Assembly: GCF_020524005.1 (NCBI RefSeq)
Contig: NZ_JAIVKK010000013.1
Location: 1-64,000 of the forward strand
Reading direction: 5' to 3'
From: Microbulbifer aggregans
GTDB taxonomy: Bacteria > Pseudomonadota > Gammaproteobacteria > Pseudomonadales > Cellvibrionaceae
DNA: 64,000 nt
In this document: positions 35,675 through 45,170 of the stretch, piece by piece
Layout of the letters: every line of letters starts with the position of its first letter
Position numbering within the stretch: position 1 is the stretch's first letter
Made by a program: the position numbers and the translations under genes
The notes under the pieces: generated by a model
What the model was told of the DNA's origin: nothing
The model's database searches: none
The model's input: only the letters and a program-made list of their open reading frames with translations

Positions 35675-36287
35675 ATTTGTCTCCGCCAGTAGGTATCGCA
35701 CCAATGTGTCCACTGTATATCCTTTTGGCGTCTTGGTGCTTGGCTTTTAGGTAATCATACAGGTTGTTGGGTGTGTCTAGGCCAGGAATTCCTCCGCTGA
35801 TGACTTTTGCATGCGCAAATGCCTTCGCAGCTTTGGTTGAACAATTCCCTCCCAATATATTAAAGGCGCCAGGGCTGAGCTTTAGTGTTTCCCAGAAGGT
35901 CTTGAATAGGGAAGCTTGTGACTGGCTAACTTTTATCAATAAAACGGTAGAGAAAACATCGTATTTCTTCGCCAAATCTATATCGACATAGTAAGGTCGC
36001 ATCTTCTGAAGATCCGGGTAGTGAGCAACCATTCCCTTCATGTTTATCCCGGTGCTGTTTAATGATATTGAAGGGCCGTTTTTCCACGACGATTTTGAAC
36101 TAAAAAAGCTTGATCCGGATGATCCGCTTGATGCATCGCCACCGCCACCGAAGTAGCCGACGGGTTCGCCATTAGGCAATATACAGTCAGCGTGCTGTTC
36201 CATTGTGCCAGGGCTATGTGAGTCGTTTTTCTTCCCCCTGACAATTAGCCCGATGACATCGGGGTCAATTCTATACTTATTTGCCAT
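35655..36287 (-). CDS. Unrecognised protein with His and NC motifs, possible papain-like fold
   Basis: A 210-aa protein without signal peptide or membrane segment. Visible features: an early DSHSPGTMEQHAD stretch (about residues 22-34), a Gly/Ser-rich linker (about 48-70), then the C-terminal FNILGGNCSTKAAKAFAHA. A His-containing N-terminal strand with a later Asn-Cys motif is the order seen in permuted NlpC/P60 or LRAT-like cysteine hydrolases, so such an activity is possible but unproven. AAAGGA lies 6 bp before ATG 36287. It is the first gene of an AT-rich three-gene cassette with a lipoprotein and a hydrolase, reminiscent of secreted effector/immunity cassettes. No VgrG, PAAR or secretion gene is near. 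Confidence 0.6.
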   Translation of the reverse strand: MANKYRIDPDVIGLIVRGKKNDSHSPGTMEQHADCILPNGEPVGYFGGGGDASSGSSGSSFFSSKSSWKNGPSISLNSTGINMKGMVAHYPDLQKMRPYYVDIDLAKKYDVFSTVLLIKVSQSQASLFKTFWETLKLSPGAFNILGGNCSTKAAKAFAHAKVISGGIPGLDTPNNLYDYLKAKHQDAKRIYSGHIGAIPTGGDKYELVVG

Positions 36288-36508
36288 TTACAATCCTTTG
36301 TATATGTTCTGAGAGGGGAGAAATTTTAGGGATATTTTTAGGTCGCTTCCAGAATAAAAAAATTGTGTCAGAGTCAAATAGCTGGTTGTGTGCCCTTTGT
36401 TTATCTTTTCAATAGGGCTCACTTTCTTACTGGGGATAGCTGATATTCGGAGGTTAAATTCAGTCCGTTTTCCTATAGTGCAATGGACGCATTACCGGTG
36501 TGACGACG

Positions 36509-37855
36509 CTAACCTCTCCACCAACGCAAAAACTCACTCCCCACCGCCGACTGCGGCAGTGAGTAGGATGCCTCCTCAATCCCCTGTTCCTTCTCCATTT
36601 CCGTAACCCGCTGGTTTGCCGCTTTGAACCAGCCGGCAGGGTCGGCGATGCCGTTATCCAGCGCCTCGCCATACAGCGCCGCACTGAACCAGGTGCGCTC
36701 GGAATCGTCGCTGCAACCGAACGAGGTGCGGTCGGCAGCGGCGGAGGTGAAGACGGCGCGGCTGGGTGCGGCCAGTGCTTCTATCCACTGCCCGGAATAA
36801 CAGGCGGATACGATCACCCACTGGTGCTGGATACGCAGTGCATCCAGCCACTGTTTGCCATCGGCAGCAGAGAGGTCGTTGAGAGGCAGCTTCTGGTCGG
36901 CGAAATACAGATTGCCATCGGCGTCACCGTGGCTGACAAAGTGCACCAGCAGCAGGTCTTCGTTCGGGTCCATCACCGCGTCCAGTGCTAGCAGGCTTTT
37001 CTCGACGCTGGTGCGGGTGGCGAGAGGGCGATTGTCACTGCCGTTACTGAGGTGGATCTGGTGGCGCTTGAGGTCGAATACCGAACCGAGTCTTTCCGCC
37101 ACCCAGTTCACTTCCCTGGCAAAGACACCTTCGGTGCCGTCACCACCCACGGCCAGCAGATACACATCGCGCACGCCGGGGCGTTGCGGTGCGAGTGCAC
37201 TTAGCGCGGTTTGCAGGCGTTCGCTTTCGCTATAGAGACGCGCTTCCACGGCGGCCATCTGGTGTATATCGTCTTCCTGCCAGGCGTTCTTACTGGCGTA
37301 ATAGCGCCCCTCGAAGAAGTAGCCGGGTTCCTCCAGCAATTCGCCAGTTGCGGTTTTGCTGATGCGGACACCGTCACCGCTGGGCTCGCCATATTCGAAG
37401 GTGGCGCGAACAATGGTCCCGTCCGGGTAGGTCAGCTGCCCCTGGCCCTGGGCCACAAAATCCTGGATCTCGCCCTCATAGGTACCGAACTCTTGCCAGA
37501 AGATGGTGCCCCTGGAGAGGTTGCCCTGATCAAAATTCCCTTCCCAGTATGTGTCATCGCACTGGTAGCGGCCGAAACCGTGCAGTTCGCCACGGACGAG
37601 TGCACCGACGTAGGTGCAGCCATCGATAAACGTCAGGCTGCCCTTACCGCTCATCATGCCGTCCTGAAACGTGCCGCTATAGTGGCGGCCATCCGGCCAG
37701 TGCAGTTCACCGGAACCGTCCAGCAGTCCGTTTTTGACATCACCGCTATAGACCGAACCGTCTGGCAGGGTGATTTCGCTGGATGCCTGGGCCAGCGTGC
37801 CGGCAATAGCGAGGAGAGAGAAGGCGGGGAGGGCGAGGCGAAGAGCGGGCTTCAT
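36509..37855 (-). CDS. MORN-repeat / C13 (legumain-like) cysteine peptidase fusion
   Basis: A 448-aa exported protein. After a signal peptide (about residues 1-25, ending AQASSE) come about six MORN repeats (about 32-158, of the type YSGDVKNGLLDGSG and HGFGRYQC). A C13-type caspase-fold domain follows (about 228-420), with catalytic His309 (HFVSHGD) and Cys352 (SACYSGQ). The caspase-like strand VYLLAVGGDG precedes them. Legumain-type peptidases cut after Asn or Asp; bacterial ones are little studied. The MORN part may bind lipid or protein. The three adjacent envelope genes (CAP protein, MtgA, PhoD) suggest an envelope role. There is no strong ribosome-binding site at ATG 37855. Confidence 0.85.
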   Translation of the reverse strand: MKPALRLALPAFSLLAIAGTLAQASSEITLPDGSVYSGDVKNGLLDGSGELHWPDGRHYSGTFQDGMMSGKGSLTFIDGCTYVGALVRGELHGFGRYQCDDTYWEGNFDQGNLSRGTIFWQEFGTYEGEIQDFVAQGQGQLTYPDGTIVRATFEYGEPSGDGVRISKTATGELLEEPGYFFEGRYYASKNAWQEDDIHQMAAVEARLYSESERLQTALSALAPQRPGVRDVYLLAVGGDGTEGVFAREVNWVAERLGSVFDLKRHQIHLSNGSDNRPLATRTSVEKSLLALDAVMDPNEDLLLVHFVSHGDADGNLYFADQKLPLNDLSAADGKQWLDALRIQHQWVIVSACYSGQWIEALAAPSRAVFTSAAADRTSFGCSDDSERTWFSAALYGEALDNGIADPAGWFKAANQRVTEMEKEQGIEEASYSLPQSAVGSEFLRWWRG

Positions 37856-37956
37856 GGCGACTACCGTTTTTTGGTTGTTATGGAGAGACTACCAAAATGC
37901 GCAACCGCAGGCTGCACGCTGCGACGGGGATTTGCTGAATCTGGCTGGGCGTCATG

Positions 37957-38589
37957 CTAAATCCGATAGGGCACCACGCCCTGGATATTCCCGCCCGGGG
38001 CGTAATTGCAGGTCACGATGGTTTTGTATCGCCCGCTGCTGCAACGGTATACCCCACAACCTACTGCACGCGGCACTTTTTTGCCGTGCTGGATTGTGTC
38101 GATGGTGTTCCAGATCAGCTGGCTGTAGTGGCCGGTTTTCATGACCTTGAACGGCTGGTAGCGGTAGTCTCTGGCTTCTGCGGCCCAGGCGGCAACGGCC
38201 TGGGCCAGGGCATCAGAATTGGGTAGCACCTGGGTGGTGAAATAAATATTTTCCCCCACCCAGCGGTGTGCCGGGTTGCCGCCATGGGCGATATAGTGCT
38301 CGCGACGCTGGCTGTTGTGCCCGCGCCGTGTATTGCACAGCGCGGCCGACCAGTTGTAGGCGGTGCGGGCCAGTGCCTGGTCGTAAACCAGCATGGCCAC
38401 GGGCGGATTGGGTTTGGGGCTGTTGGGCAGGCGGCCGGCATTCAGCTCTTTGCGGACCTGGTTGTGCAACTCCAGCGCGCGGCAGTGATCGGTCGCGCCG
38501 CACTCGTCGAGCACCGCGGTATGCCCGGCAGGCACCGCAAGCACCAGTGCAATCCACAGGGTCAATCCAGTCAGGCCGGTCTTGTGCAC
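37957..38589 (-). CDS. Secreted CAP-superfamily (SCP/PR-1) protein
   Basis: A 210-aa exported protein. A signal peptide (about residues 3-25) is followed by a CAP domain with ELHNQVRKELNAG, HRWVGENIYF, the signature GHYSQLIW, and VGCGVYRC plus CNYAPGGNIQG, with four or more Cys for disulfides. CAP proteins are secreted; bacterial members have mostly unknown roles, and some bind lipids. An open frame reaches 38646, but GTG 38589 with GGGGGA 6 bp upstream puts the signal peptide at the start. It lies 101 bp after the C13-MORN gene on the same strand with mtgA behind it. Confidence 0.88.
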   Translation of the reverse strand: MHKTGLTGLTLWIALVLAVPAGHTAVLDECGATDHCRALELHNQVRKELNAGRLPNSPKPNPPVAMLVYDQALARTAYNWSAALCNTRRGHNSQRREHYIAHGGNPAHRWVGENIYFTTQVLPNSDALAQAVAAWAAEARDYRYQPFKVMKTGHYSQLIWNTIDTIQHGKKVPRAVGCGVYRCSSGRYKTIVTCNYAPGGNIQGVVPYRI

Positions 38590-38658
38590 AGTAATCCCCC
38601 GCCGCGGGTATCCGCCCATTGTATTGCCGTGAACCGGCGGATCCACGCACAGGGCGAT

Positions 38659-39339
38659 TTACAGGGATTTGAGATAGCCAGTGCCGCCCAGCTGCTTTAC
38701 CTGCTGGTTGATCGCCGCCGCCCGCTCCTGCACATACTCGGAGGGACGGCGCGCCGACATACGTTTGGGGCTCGGCAGCACTGCCGCCAGTAAACCTGCC
38801 TGCCAGCGGCTGAGCCGCTGGGCGTTGGTGCCGAAACTGTACTTGGCTGCCGCTTCCGCGCCATATACGCCCTCGCCAAATTCGGCAATGTTCAGGTAAA
38901 CCTCAAGGATCCGCTCCTTGGACCACAGCAGCTCAATCAGTAGGGTGAACCAGGCTTCCAGCCCCTTGCGCACGTAGCTGCGCCCATTCCACAGGAACAG
39001 GTTTTTCGCGGTCTGCTGGCTGATGGTGCTGGCACCGCGAGTGCGCTTGCGCGATTCGCTCAGGGCCTTCTGCAACGACGCAAAATCAAATCCGTGGTGA
39101 TGGGGAAACTTCTGGTCTTCCGCCGCGATTACGGCCATCTGCAGGTTGGGGGAAATCTTCGTCAGCGGTTTCCAGGTGTGCAGCGCCACGCGTCCACTCT
39201 CGCGCTGCCACTGTTGGATCACCATGGAAGAGGGCGGGTCGATCCAACGCAGCGCCAGCACCGGCACTGCGGTTATCAGCAGGAACGTGACGGCGAGCCA
39301 CATTACGGGTTTAAACAGTCGCTTTGCTCGGCGGGTCAT
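38659..39339 (-). CDS. mtgA: Monofunctional peptidoglycan glycosyltransferase
   Basis: A 226-aa GT51 enzyme that polymerises lipid II into glycan strands at the inner membrane. A single N-terminal transmembrane helix (about residues 10-30) is followed by the conserved GT51 motifs [14 protein letters not shown] (catalytic Glu), [31 protein letters not shown] and [14 protein letters not shown]. Length is normal for MtgA. The open frame reaches 39732 upstream, but homology begins at ATG 39339 ([10 protein letters not shown]), so the longer start is rejected. It runs divergent from phoD. Confidence 0.95.
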   Translation of the reverse strand: MTRRAKRLFKPVMWLAVTFLLITAVPVLALRWIDPPSSMVIQQWQRESGRVALHTWKPLTKISPNLQMAVIAAEDQKFPHHHGFDFASLQKALSESRKRTRGASTISQQTAKNLFLWNGRSYVRKGLEAWFTLLIELLWSKERILEVYLNIAEFGEGVYGAEAAAKYSFGTNAQRLSRWQAGLLAAVLPSPKRMSARRPSEYVQERAAAINQQVKQLGGTGYLKSL

Positions 39340-39535
39340 TGGCGGCCTTACGGGTGCTGGCGAGTGGGTTTGGGTACTGGTGTACTGTGATAGGTTCAGC
39401 GTCCTGGGGTTCCACACCTTTGGCACATATTCACAGCGGCGCCATTGTGCCAGTGTGACCCAATGGCTGTTCGCAGTCCTGTCACAACTCTTCCCTAGGC
39501 TGGGCGGTTTAGTGATAACAACAAGGAATTCGAGC

Positions 39536-41227
39536 GTGACCCAATTTACCCGACGTAATTTTATCCAGGTGGCACTTGCGGCTACCGGGAGCGTGGCCGT
39601 CTCCACACCACTGCAGGCCATGACCAGGCCGCAATTGCCCTCAGATGTGGTATTCGAGCACGGCGTGGCCAGTGGCGACCCGCAGCAGGACGCGGTGATC
39701 CTGTGGACGCGCGCAACACCGGCAGCGGGCACTGAGCCCGCCGGGCCGACGCGGGTGACCTGGGAGCTGTCCAGCGATCCCGAGTTCAGCGAGATCGTCC
39801 GCCGTGGTGGCGTGGAAACCGATCTCGCGCGGGATTACACCGTCAAGGTCGACGTGCAGGGCCTGCAGCCAAACACCCGTTATTACTATCGTTTTATCGG
39901 TGCCAGTGAACAGAGCCCGCTAGGGCGCACCAAGACATTGCCGGAGGCCGGCATAGAACAGCTGAAGCTTGCAGTATTCTCCTGCTCCAATTATCCGGCT
40001 GGCCACTTCAATGCATACCAGCTGGCGGCCGACAGGGACGACTGGGATGCGGTGCTGCACCTCGGCGATTACATCTACGAATATGGTGCCGGTGGCTACG
40101 CCACCGCGCGCGCCGCAGAAATCGGTCGCGCGTTGCCAGAAGACAACAGTGGCGAACTCCTCACCCTTACCGATTACCGCAAGCGCTACGCGCTCTACCG
40201 CACGGATAAAGGATTGCAGGCGCTGCACGCTGCCGCGCCTTTTATTGCCGTGTGGGATGACCACGAGATCAGCAACGATACCTGGAAGGCGGGGGCAGAA
40301 AACCACAGCCAAGATGAGGGCGACTTTTTTGCCCGCCGCGCTGCCGCCGTGCAGGCGTATTACGAGTGGCTGCCGATACGCCCGCCCATGGGGGAGCGCA
40401 ATCCGCAGATCTACCGCCGCTTCAGTTTCGGCGACCTGCTGGACCTGCATATGCTGGATACCCGGGTGATCGGGCGTGACAAGCAGGTCGATTTCCAGGG
40501 CTATATGGATAGTCAAGGCAACTTCGACGGTCGCGCCTTTACTGCCGCCCTGGCAGACCCCACCCGTTCGCTACTCGGTAAACCCCAATTGCAGTGGCTA
40601 CAGGAGTCCCTCAGCGCATCTACCGGTTACTGGCAATTACTGGGTCAGCAGGTGTTGATGGGCAAGATGCTTCTGCCAACAGAAATGATGACCAGCTTTC
40701 ATCGCGGCGGGAGCGAAGATCGCACCGCAGAACTGATCGCCCTCAAGGCGGCCAGCCTGCAGGGCAAGCCGATCACTGACGAACAGCGCGCACGCCTGGA
40801 ACAGGTAGTGCCCTACAACCTCGATGCCTGGGATGGCTATGCGGTAGAGCGCGAAGCCGTGTACGAACTGGTAAAAGGCCTGGGCAAAAACCTGGTGGTG
40901 GTAGCGGGGGATACCCATAACGCCTGGTACTCCCACCTGCACGACGCCAGGGGAGACATGGTGGGCGTGGAGTTCGCAACGCCCAGTGTGACTTCGCCGG
41001 GTATGGAAACCTATCTGAAGCTGAGTGGGAAGGCCGCGGCAGAGCTGGCCACAGGGATGTCGGTACTGGTGGACGAGTTGCAATACTGCAACCTGCACCA
41101 GCGCGGTTATATGGCGCTGACTTTCCGTCGCGATGCGGTGGAAGTAGAGTGGAATTATGTGGATAACATCGATAGCCCCGAGTTTGTCGCTGTGGATAGC
41201 CACCGCGTTGTGCATCGCCCGGTGTGA
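39536..41227 (+). CDS. phoD: PhoD-family alkaline phosphatase, Tat-exported
   Basis: A 563-aa phosphodiesterase/phosphomonoesterase. The Tat signal [14 protein letters not shown] is at the N-terminus, so it is exported folded. The PhoD N-terminal domain ([20 protein letters not shown]) is followed by the metallophosphatase core with [36 protein letters not shown] and [10 protein letters not shown]. PhoD uses Ca and Fe and frees phosphate from organic esters. GTG 39536 follows AAGGA by 8 bp and puts the twin Arg at residues 6-7; the frame is open far upstream (to 39146) but that part has no homology and overlaps mtgA. A clean PHO box was not found. Confidence 0.92.
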   Translation: MTQFTRRNFIQVALAATGSVAVSTPLQAMTRPQLPSDVVFEHGVASGDPQQDAVILWTRATPAAGTEPAGPTRVTWELSSDPEFSEIVRRGGVETDLARDYTVKVDVQGLQPNTRYYYRFIGASEQSPLGRTKTLPEAGIEQLKLAVFSCSNYPAGHFNAYQLAADRDDWDAVLHLGDYIYEYGAGGYATARAAEIGRALPEDNSGELLTLTDYRKRYALYRTDKGLQALHAAAPFIAVWDDHEISNDTWKAGAENHSQDEGDFFARRAAAVQAYYEWLPIRPPMGERNPQIYRRFSFGDLLDLHMLDTRVIGRDKQVDFQGYMDSQGNFDGRAFTAALADPTRSLLGKPQLQWLQESLSASTGYWQLLGQQVLMGKMLLPTEMMTSFHRGGSEDRTAELIALKAASLQGKPITDEQRARLEQVVPYNLDAWDGYAVEREAVYELVKGLGKNLVVVAGDTHNAWYSHLHDARGDMVGVEFATPSVTSPGMETYLKLSGKAAAELATGMSVLVDELQYCNLHQRGYMALTFRRDAVEVEWNYVDNIDSPEFVAVDSHRVVHRPV

Positions 41228-41367
41228 ATAGGTCGCGTGACTTGGGATGTGGTTGGAGAGTGACGCAATTTCGACCGCGACCAGCAGAGCGGCGCGGTTA
41301 CTGGCCTGCGTCGGGATATCCAGTAGATATACACAGGTCTGTCCCGAGAAGCTGTGGGCAAACAACA

Positions 41368-41445
41368 TGTGGATAATTCGTTTTTGCCCGATCGGGTTTG
41401 GTCGCCTGTGAATAAGTAAGCCAGCGCAGGAATGCGCTGGCTTAC
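41368..41445. promoter_or_regulatory. Two DnaA-box sequences beside a 13-bp perfect hairpin
   Basis: TGTGGATAA (41368-41376) and TGTGAATAA (41407-41415) both match the DnaA-box consensus on the minus strand. They directly precede a hairpin with a 13-bp perfect stem (41416-41428 with 41433-41445) and GGAA loop. The hairpin lies between the convergent phoD and TonB-receptor genes and probably acts as a terminator for one or both, although the T-tracts are poor. Confidence 0.5.
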
Positions 41446-41473
41446 AGTTGCTGGGCTCTCTAGTAGCGCGTGA

Positions 41474-43723
41474 TCAGAACGCCCCGAAGCGCTTGCTGAA
41501 CTCCAGGCTCACCGTGCGCGGCGCACCCTGGATATAGGTGGGATAGCCGAAGGAAGAACCGGTGTTGCCCGCGTCCATGATGTACTCCTCGTCCAGCAGG
41601 TTGCTGGCCGCCAGCGTCAGCGCCCAGTTGCGGTCGCTGGCGGCAATACCGGCGCGCAGGTTAAGCAGGTCCACGGCGTCTTCTTCAAACTGGTTGGCGA
41701 TGTCGAAGTACACCGATGAGCGGTAACTCCAGCTGCCGCTGCTGGTGAACAGCAGGCTGTTGCTGATCGGTGTTTCGTAGATATAGCTGAGGGCACCGGT
41801 CAGCTCCGGTTGTAGGCGGAACTGGTTGCCGGCGTAGGTGCCGTTACTGGAATCGTCGTCGATACCGGCATCGATGTACGCCATGTTCGCCAGCAATTGC
41901 AGGCTGTCGGTCGCACTCCAGCGCAGTTCCGCTTCCACGCCGGTATTGGTTGCCGATCCCGCGTTCTCGGTGCGGGTCTGGCCGGTATCCTGGTCCACCA
42001 CATTGACCTGGAAGTTATCGTAGTTCTGGTAAAAGGCCGCTACCGCGTAATCCAGAGGCGTGCCGGCAAGGCGGCCCTTGATACCCAGCTCGTAGTTATC
42101 AACCTCTTCCGCCGGGATCAGGCTCTCGATGCCGGACGACATGTCGATCACTTCCGAGCGCTCACCCTTGGAGATGGTGCCGTAAAGGTTCACGCTGTCG
42201 TTCAGGGTATACAGCAGGTTGAAGCGCGGCAGCACCGCGGAGTTGTCGGCATCCCCGCGGATGATGTCACCTTCGGCATTGAGTGCCAGGCCGAAGAACA
42301 GGTCGGTCATCAGGCCCTGGGAAGCCAGGATCTGGGAGAAGGGCAGCTTGCTGGTGTAGCTGGATTCACGCTCCTCGCGCACCAGCCGGGCGCCCATGGT
42401 GGCTTCCAGTTGCGGGGTCACCTGGTAGGAAACATCGGCAAACAGGTTCAGGCTGCTGTTGTCCGCGCCGTTCGCGTAATAGCTCTCGTAGGGGAGTGTC
42501 GCGAGCTGGCCGCCGGTCAGCAGCGCTGTAGTGTCTGCGTTACAGCCGGTAATGCCGACTGCGGCGAGTGCGCCGGCGCAGCTTAGGAAGGTGCCTTCCT
42601 CACTGGCGAAGCCCACAAACTGGTCCGCGTTCTCCTCGAAATAACTCGCACCCGCGAAGCCATTGATGCGCTCACCACTGAAATTCAGGCGCAGCTCGTG
42701 ACTGGACTGGTCGCCGGTGGCCAGCTCGGAAAAGTTCAGCATCTCGAAACCGGTGCCGTCCGCATCGAAGGCCTCGAGGGAATCGTGCTTGCGCTGCGCA
42801 CCGATATAGGTGAGCGACAGGTCGTCGCCCAGTTCCCAGCTCACGGTCGCATTGAAGTCCTTCACCGTGCGTTCGACACCGATATCGTTCATGCCCAACA
42901 CGTTATTGTCTGGCACGCTCAGCGCGGCGTTGTCGGTGAACAGCACGGACTGATTCACGAAAGCCGTGCCCGGGTCGGTGGCCTTATCGTAGTTGTAGAT
43001 GAGATCAATAGTGAGGTCATCGCTGGGGGTGATACGCAAGCTGGGGCGGATAGCCTCGCGCTCGTAGCCATTCAGGTCGGCCTCACCGCTGGTGTTTTCC
43101 ACATAGCCCGCACGCTCGCGGGTCACGAACGCCAGGCGGCCCTGCACGGTTTCGCCACCGCCGGTCACCATGCCTTCGAGCTTGCGCATATCGTAATCGC
43201 CGGCACCCACAGTAAGCGAAGAGGCAAATTCCGGCTGTGGTTTGGCGGTGATAAAGCTCATCGCACCGATGGATGCGGCGGTACCGAACAGGGTCGCCTG
43301 CGGGCCTTTTACTACTTCGATACGCTCCATGTCGTATACCTCGAAGTAGGAAGTGCGCGAGCGGGAAACATCGGTGCCGTTCAGGTACACCGAAACCCGC
43401 GCAGCACCGGGGGCGCTACCATCGTCGGAGGTGATACCGCGGATTACATAGCCGTTGTTGTTCACGCTCTGCTGCTGCACAACAAGCCCCGGTACCAGAT
43501 CAGACAGACTGTCGAAGCGGTCGATACCCAGTTCATTCAGGGTATCGCCATCCAGGCTACTGACGGTCAGTGGTACATCCTGGATTGCCTGTGCGCGCTT
43601 CTGCGCAGTGACGACCACCTCCTCCAGCTGCGCGTTCTGTTGAGCATGGGCCTGCGCGGCGATGGTCGAGATTACACAGGCCAGGGTGGCGAGGGGGAAA
43701 TTCCGTTTATTAATCCGGTTCAT
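41474..43723 (-). CDS. TonB-dependent receptor
   Basis: A 749-aa outer-membrane receptor. A signal peptide of about 28 residues ends AQAHAQQ. The TonB-box-like LEEVVVTAQKR, a plug with QAIQDVPLTVSSL and IEVVKGPQATLFGTAASIGA, and a barrel ending SLEFSKRFGAF with terminal Phe follow. There is no STN domain. GGAG lies 8 bp upstream of ATG 43723; an open frame to 43900 upstream adds a stretch without signal-peptide character and is rejected. It is monocistronic, and the ligand is unknown. Confidence 0.92.
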   Translation of the reverse strand: MNRINKRNFPLATLACVISTIAAQAHAQQNAQLEEVVVTAQKRAQAIQDVPLTVSSLDGDTLNELGIDRFDSLSDLVPGLVVQQQSVNNNGYVIRGITSDDGSAPGAARVSVYLNGTDVSRSRTSYFEVYDMERIEVVKGPQATLFGTAASIGAMSFITAKPQPEFASSLTVGAGDYDMRKLEGMVTGGGETVQGRLAFVTRERAGYVENTSGEADLNGYEREAIRPSLRITPSDDLTIDLIYNYDKATDPGTAFVNQSVLFTDNAALSVPDNNVLGMNDIGVERTVKDFNATVSWELGDDLSLTYIGAQRKHDSLEAFDADGTGFEMLNFSELATGDQSSHELRLNFSGERINGFAGASYFEENADQFVGFASEEGTFLSCAGALAAVGITGCNADTTALLTGGQLATLPYESYYANGADNSSLNLFADVSYQVTPQLEATMGARLVREERESSYTSKLPFSQILASQGLMTDLFFGLALNAEGDIIRGDADNSAVLPRFNLLYTLNDSVNLYGTISKGERSEVIDMSSGIESLIPAEEVDNYELGIKGRLAGTPLDYAVAAFYQNYDNFQVNVVDQDTGQTRTENAGSATNTGVEAELRWSATDSLQLLANMAYIDAGIDDDSSNGTYAGNQFRLQPELTGALSYIYETPISNSLLFTSSGSWSYRSSVYFDIANQFEEDAVDLLNLRAGIAASDRNWALTLAASNLLDEEYIMDAGNTGSSFGYPTYIQGAPRTVSLEFSKRFGAF

Positions 43724-43946
43724 GAAAGCTCCAGCGTTTACCCTTAGAAGATTTACGCGCTGGATACTAGTTACTGATTGATACGCTCGTGTGACCAAAA
43801 CGTGACAAATCGTATTCCTTTGAGGGGAAACACAAAAAAGTACGAACTTAGCGCTGCAAGACGAACGAATAATCAATTTGCACCTGGGGTGCAGCATCAC
43901 CGAAGTTTGGTGTATTTAATTTGAACCGATCTGAACGGTGATACTC

Positions 43947-45170
43947 CTAATCTGAGCGGGCGCAAATATAAGTAGCCGAACCGGCACAAAGATAGAAAAC
44001 TGAACCCATCCGATTATTTTCTTTACATTCAGTCACCCGCGCATCGAGGGTGTTGAAAGCATAGGACTCTGGGTTATGCACTCTGCCGTAGCCTTTTGCT
44101 TTGCAAGATTTCTTGGCCTTTTGAAGTAGCTCGTATTCAAGCGTTTCCTCTGCGCTTTCAATGCTATGTGATTCCTTCATGAATTCATTGCCATAATCGC
44201 CAAGGCTATGACTGACATTGTCAGTGTAATCAGCAAAGATATAGTGGCAATAGCGCTGCGGGACATTTGGCTTTGGTCCCGTACTTTCCGCCTGAGCAAT
44301 ACACTCTTCGCTCTCAGAGACTTTTTCGGATTCAGGCTCGAGGGAGGCAGATGTGTTTTCAGGCAAGGTCTGTGAAACTTGTTGCTGTTGCTGTTGCTTT
44401 TGGAACCTGTTGACAGAGTCGCTTTCTCTGGAGCGAGCGTCATGCGCAAACCGGCGTACTGCGTGTTGATGTTCGTTCAATATTTCCTCCGCACTGGTGT
44501 TGCCGGCCATGGCTACGGTCGCAGAGTGGATACTGGAGACAGTATCGGCATCAAGTAATATATCCTTGGCGCCGCCCGCCATATTGGCTGCCGTTTTACC
44601 ACCAGCTACAACGGTGGCGATACCTGCATCAACTACATGTGTCAGCGGATTGATACCACGGGTCTTACGCATGGTTTTTGCGAGTTGTTGTAGCTCTTCC
44701 TGCTGGTCGATCCCTGCAATTTGATTGATTGCGATTAGCGCCCTTTCGGCAACGTATTCAGGAAAATACTTGGCAGCCTCTTCCGGGCGGCTCAGCGCGC
44801 CGGTCTTTGAAATAATAGTGAATTTGGTAGTGCCAACTAATTCTTTTGATGGCTCCATTTCGGAAAGGATCAATATGACAGACCAGGATTTATATTGGGT
44901 GTCGATGTTGCCAAAATACGCAGCTGTTTCATTTTTATTTTCAATTTGGGCTTCTATTTCAAGCCGGTAAAGCTTGCTCTTGTCTCCAGAAAAAAGTGGT
45001 GACAGACGTTTTCGAAGTTCGCGTTTAGTCTCCCCCTTGGATGCTCGGTCCACGCCAGTGGTGGTGACTGAAATAGGCCCCAGAGATCCTGCGTAGACAG
45101 CGGGTTCGTTACCTGATGCTATGAATGGTATTGCCGCTACCATCAATATGAGTGTGTTAATAAAACGCAT
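43947..45170 (-). CDS. Exported protein of unknown function with poly-Gln tract
   Basis: A 407-aa protein with a signal peptide (about residues 1-20, ending FIASGNEP). The N-terminal part (about 25-165) is beta-rich by pattern. It is followed by a small Gly/Ala-rich segment (about 175-200, GIATVVAGGKTAANMAGGAK), a tract of seven Gln near residue 258, an acidic linker, and a C-terminal Cys-containing domain (about 295-407). I do not recognise the family. Its start overlaps the end of the upstream lipoprotein gene by 14 bp, so the two are translationally coupled. It is the last of three co-directional AT-rich genes for exported proteins. Confidence 0.7.
   Translation of the reverse strand: MRFINTLILMVAAIPFIASGNEPAVYAGSLGPISVTTTGVDRASKGETKRELRKRLSPLFSGDKSKLYRLEIEAQIENKNETAAYFGNIDTQYKSWSVILILSEMEPSKELVGTTKFTIISKTGALSRPEEAAKYFPEYVAERALIAINQIAGIDQQEELQQLAKTMRKTRGINPLTHVVDAGIATVVAGGKTAANMAGGAKDILLDADTVSSIHSATVAMAGNTSAEEILNEHQHAVRRFAHDARSRESDSVNRFQKQQQQQQVSQTLPENTSASLEPESEKVSESEECIAQAESTGPKPNVPQRYCHYIFADYTDNVSHSLGDYGNEFMKESHSIESAEETLEYELLQKAKKSCKAKGYGRVHNPESYAFNTLDARVTECKENNRMGSVFYLCAGSATYICARSD

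Noticed and set aside
39460-39490. A PHO box upstream of phoD
   Set aside because: CTGTTCG and CTGTCAC are spaced 12 bp apart instead of 11 and the first half-site is poor.
39146-39535. A 130-residue N-terminal extension of PhoD
   Set aside because: It overlaps mtgA, lacks homology, and the Tat signal at GTG 39536 with a ribosome-binding site marks the real start.
42698-43747. 349-codon plus-strand open frame opposite a TonB receptor
   Set aside because: Shadow frame without recognisable domains.
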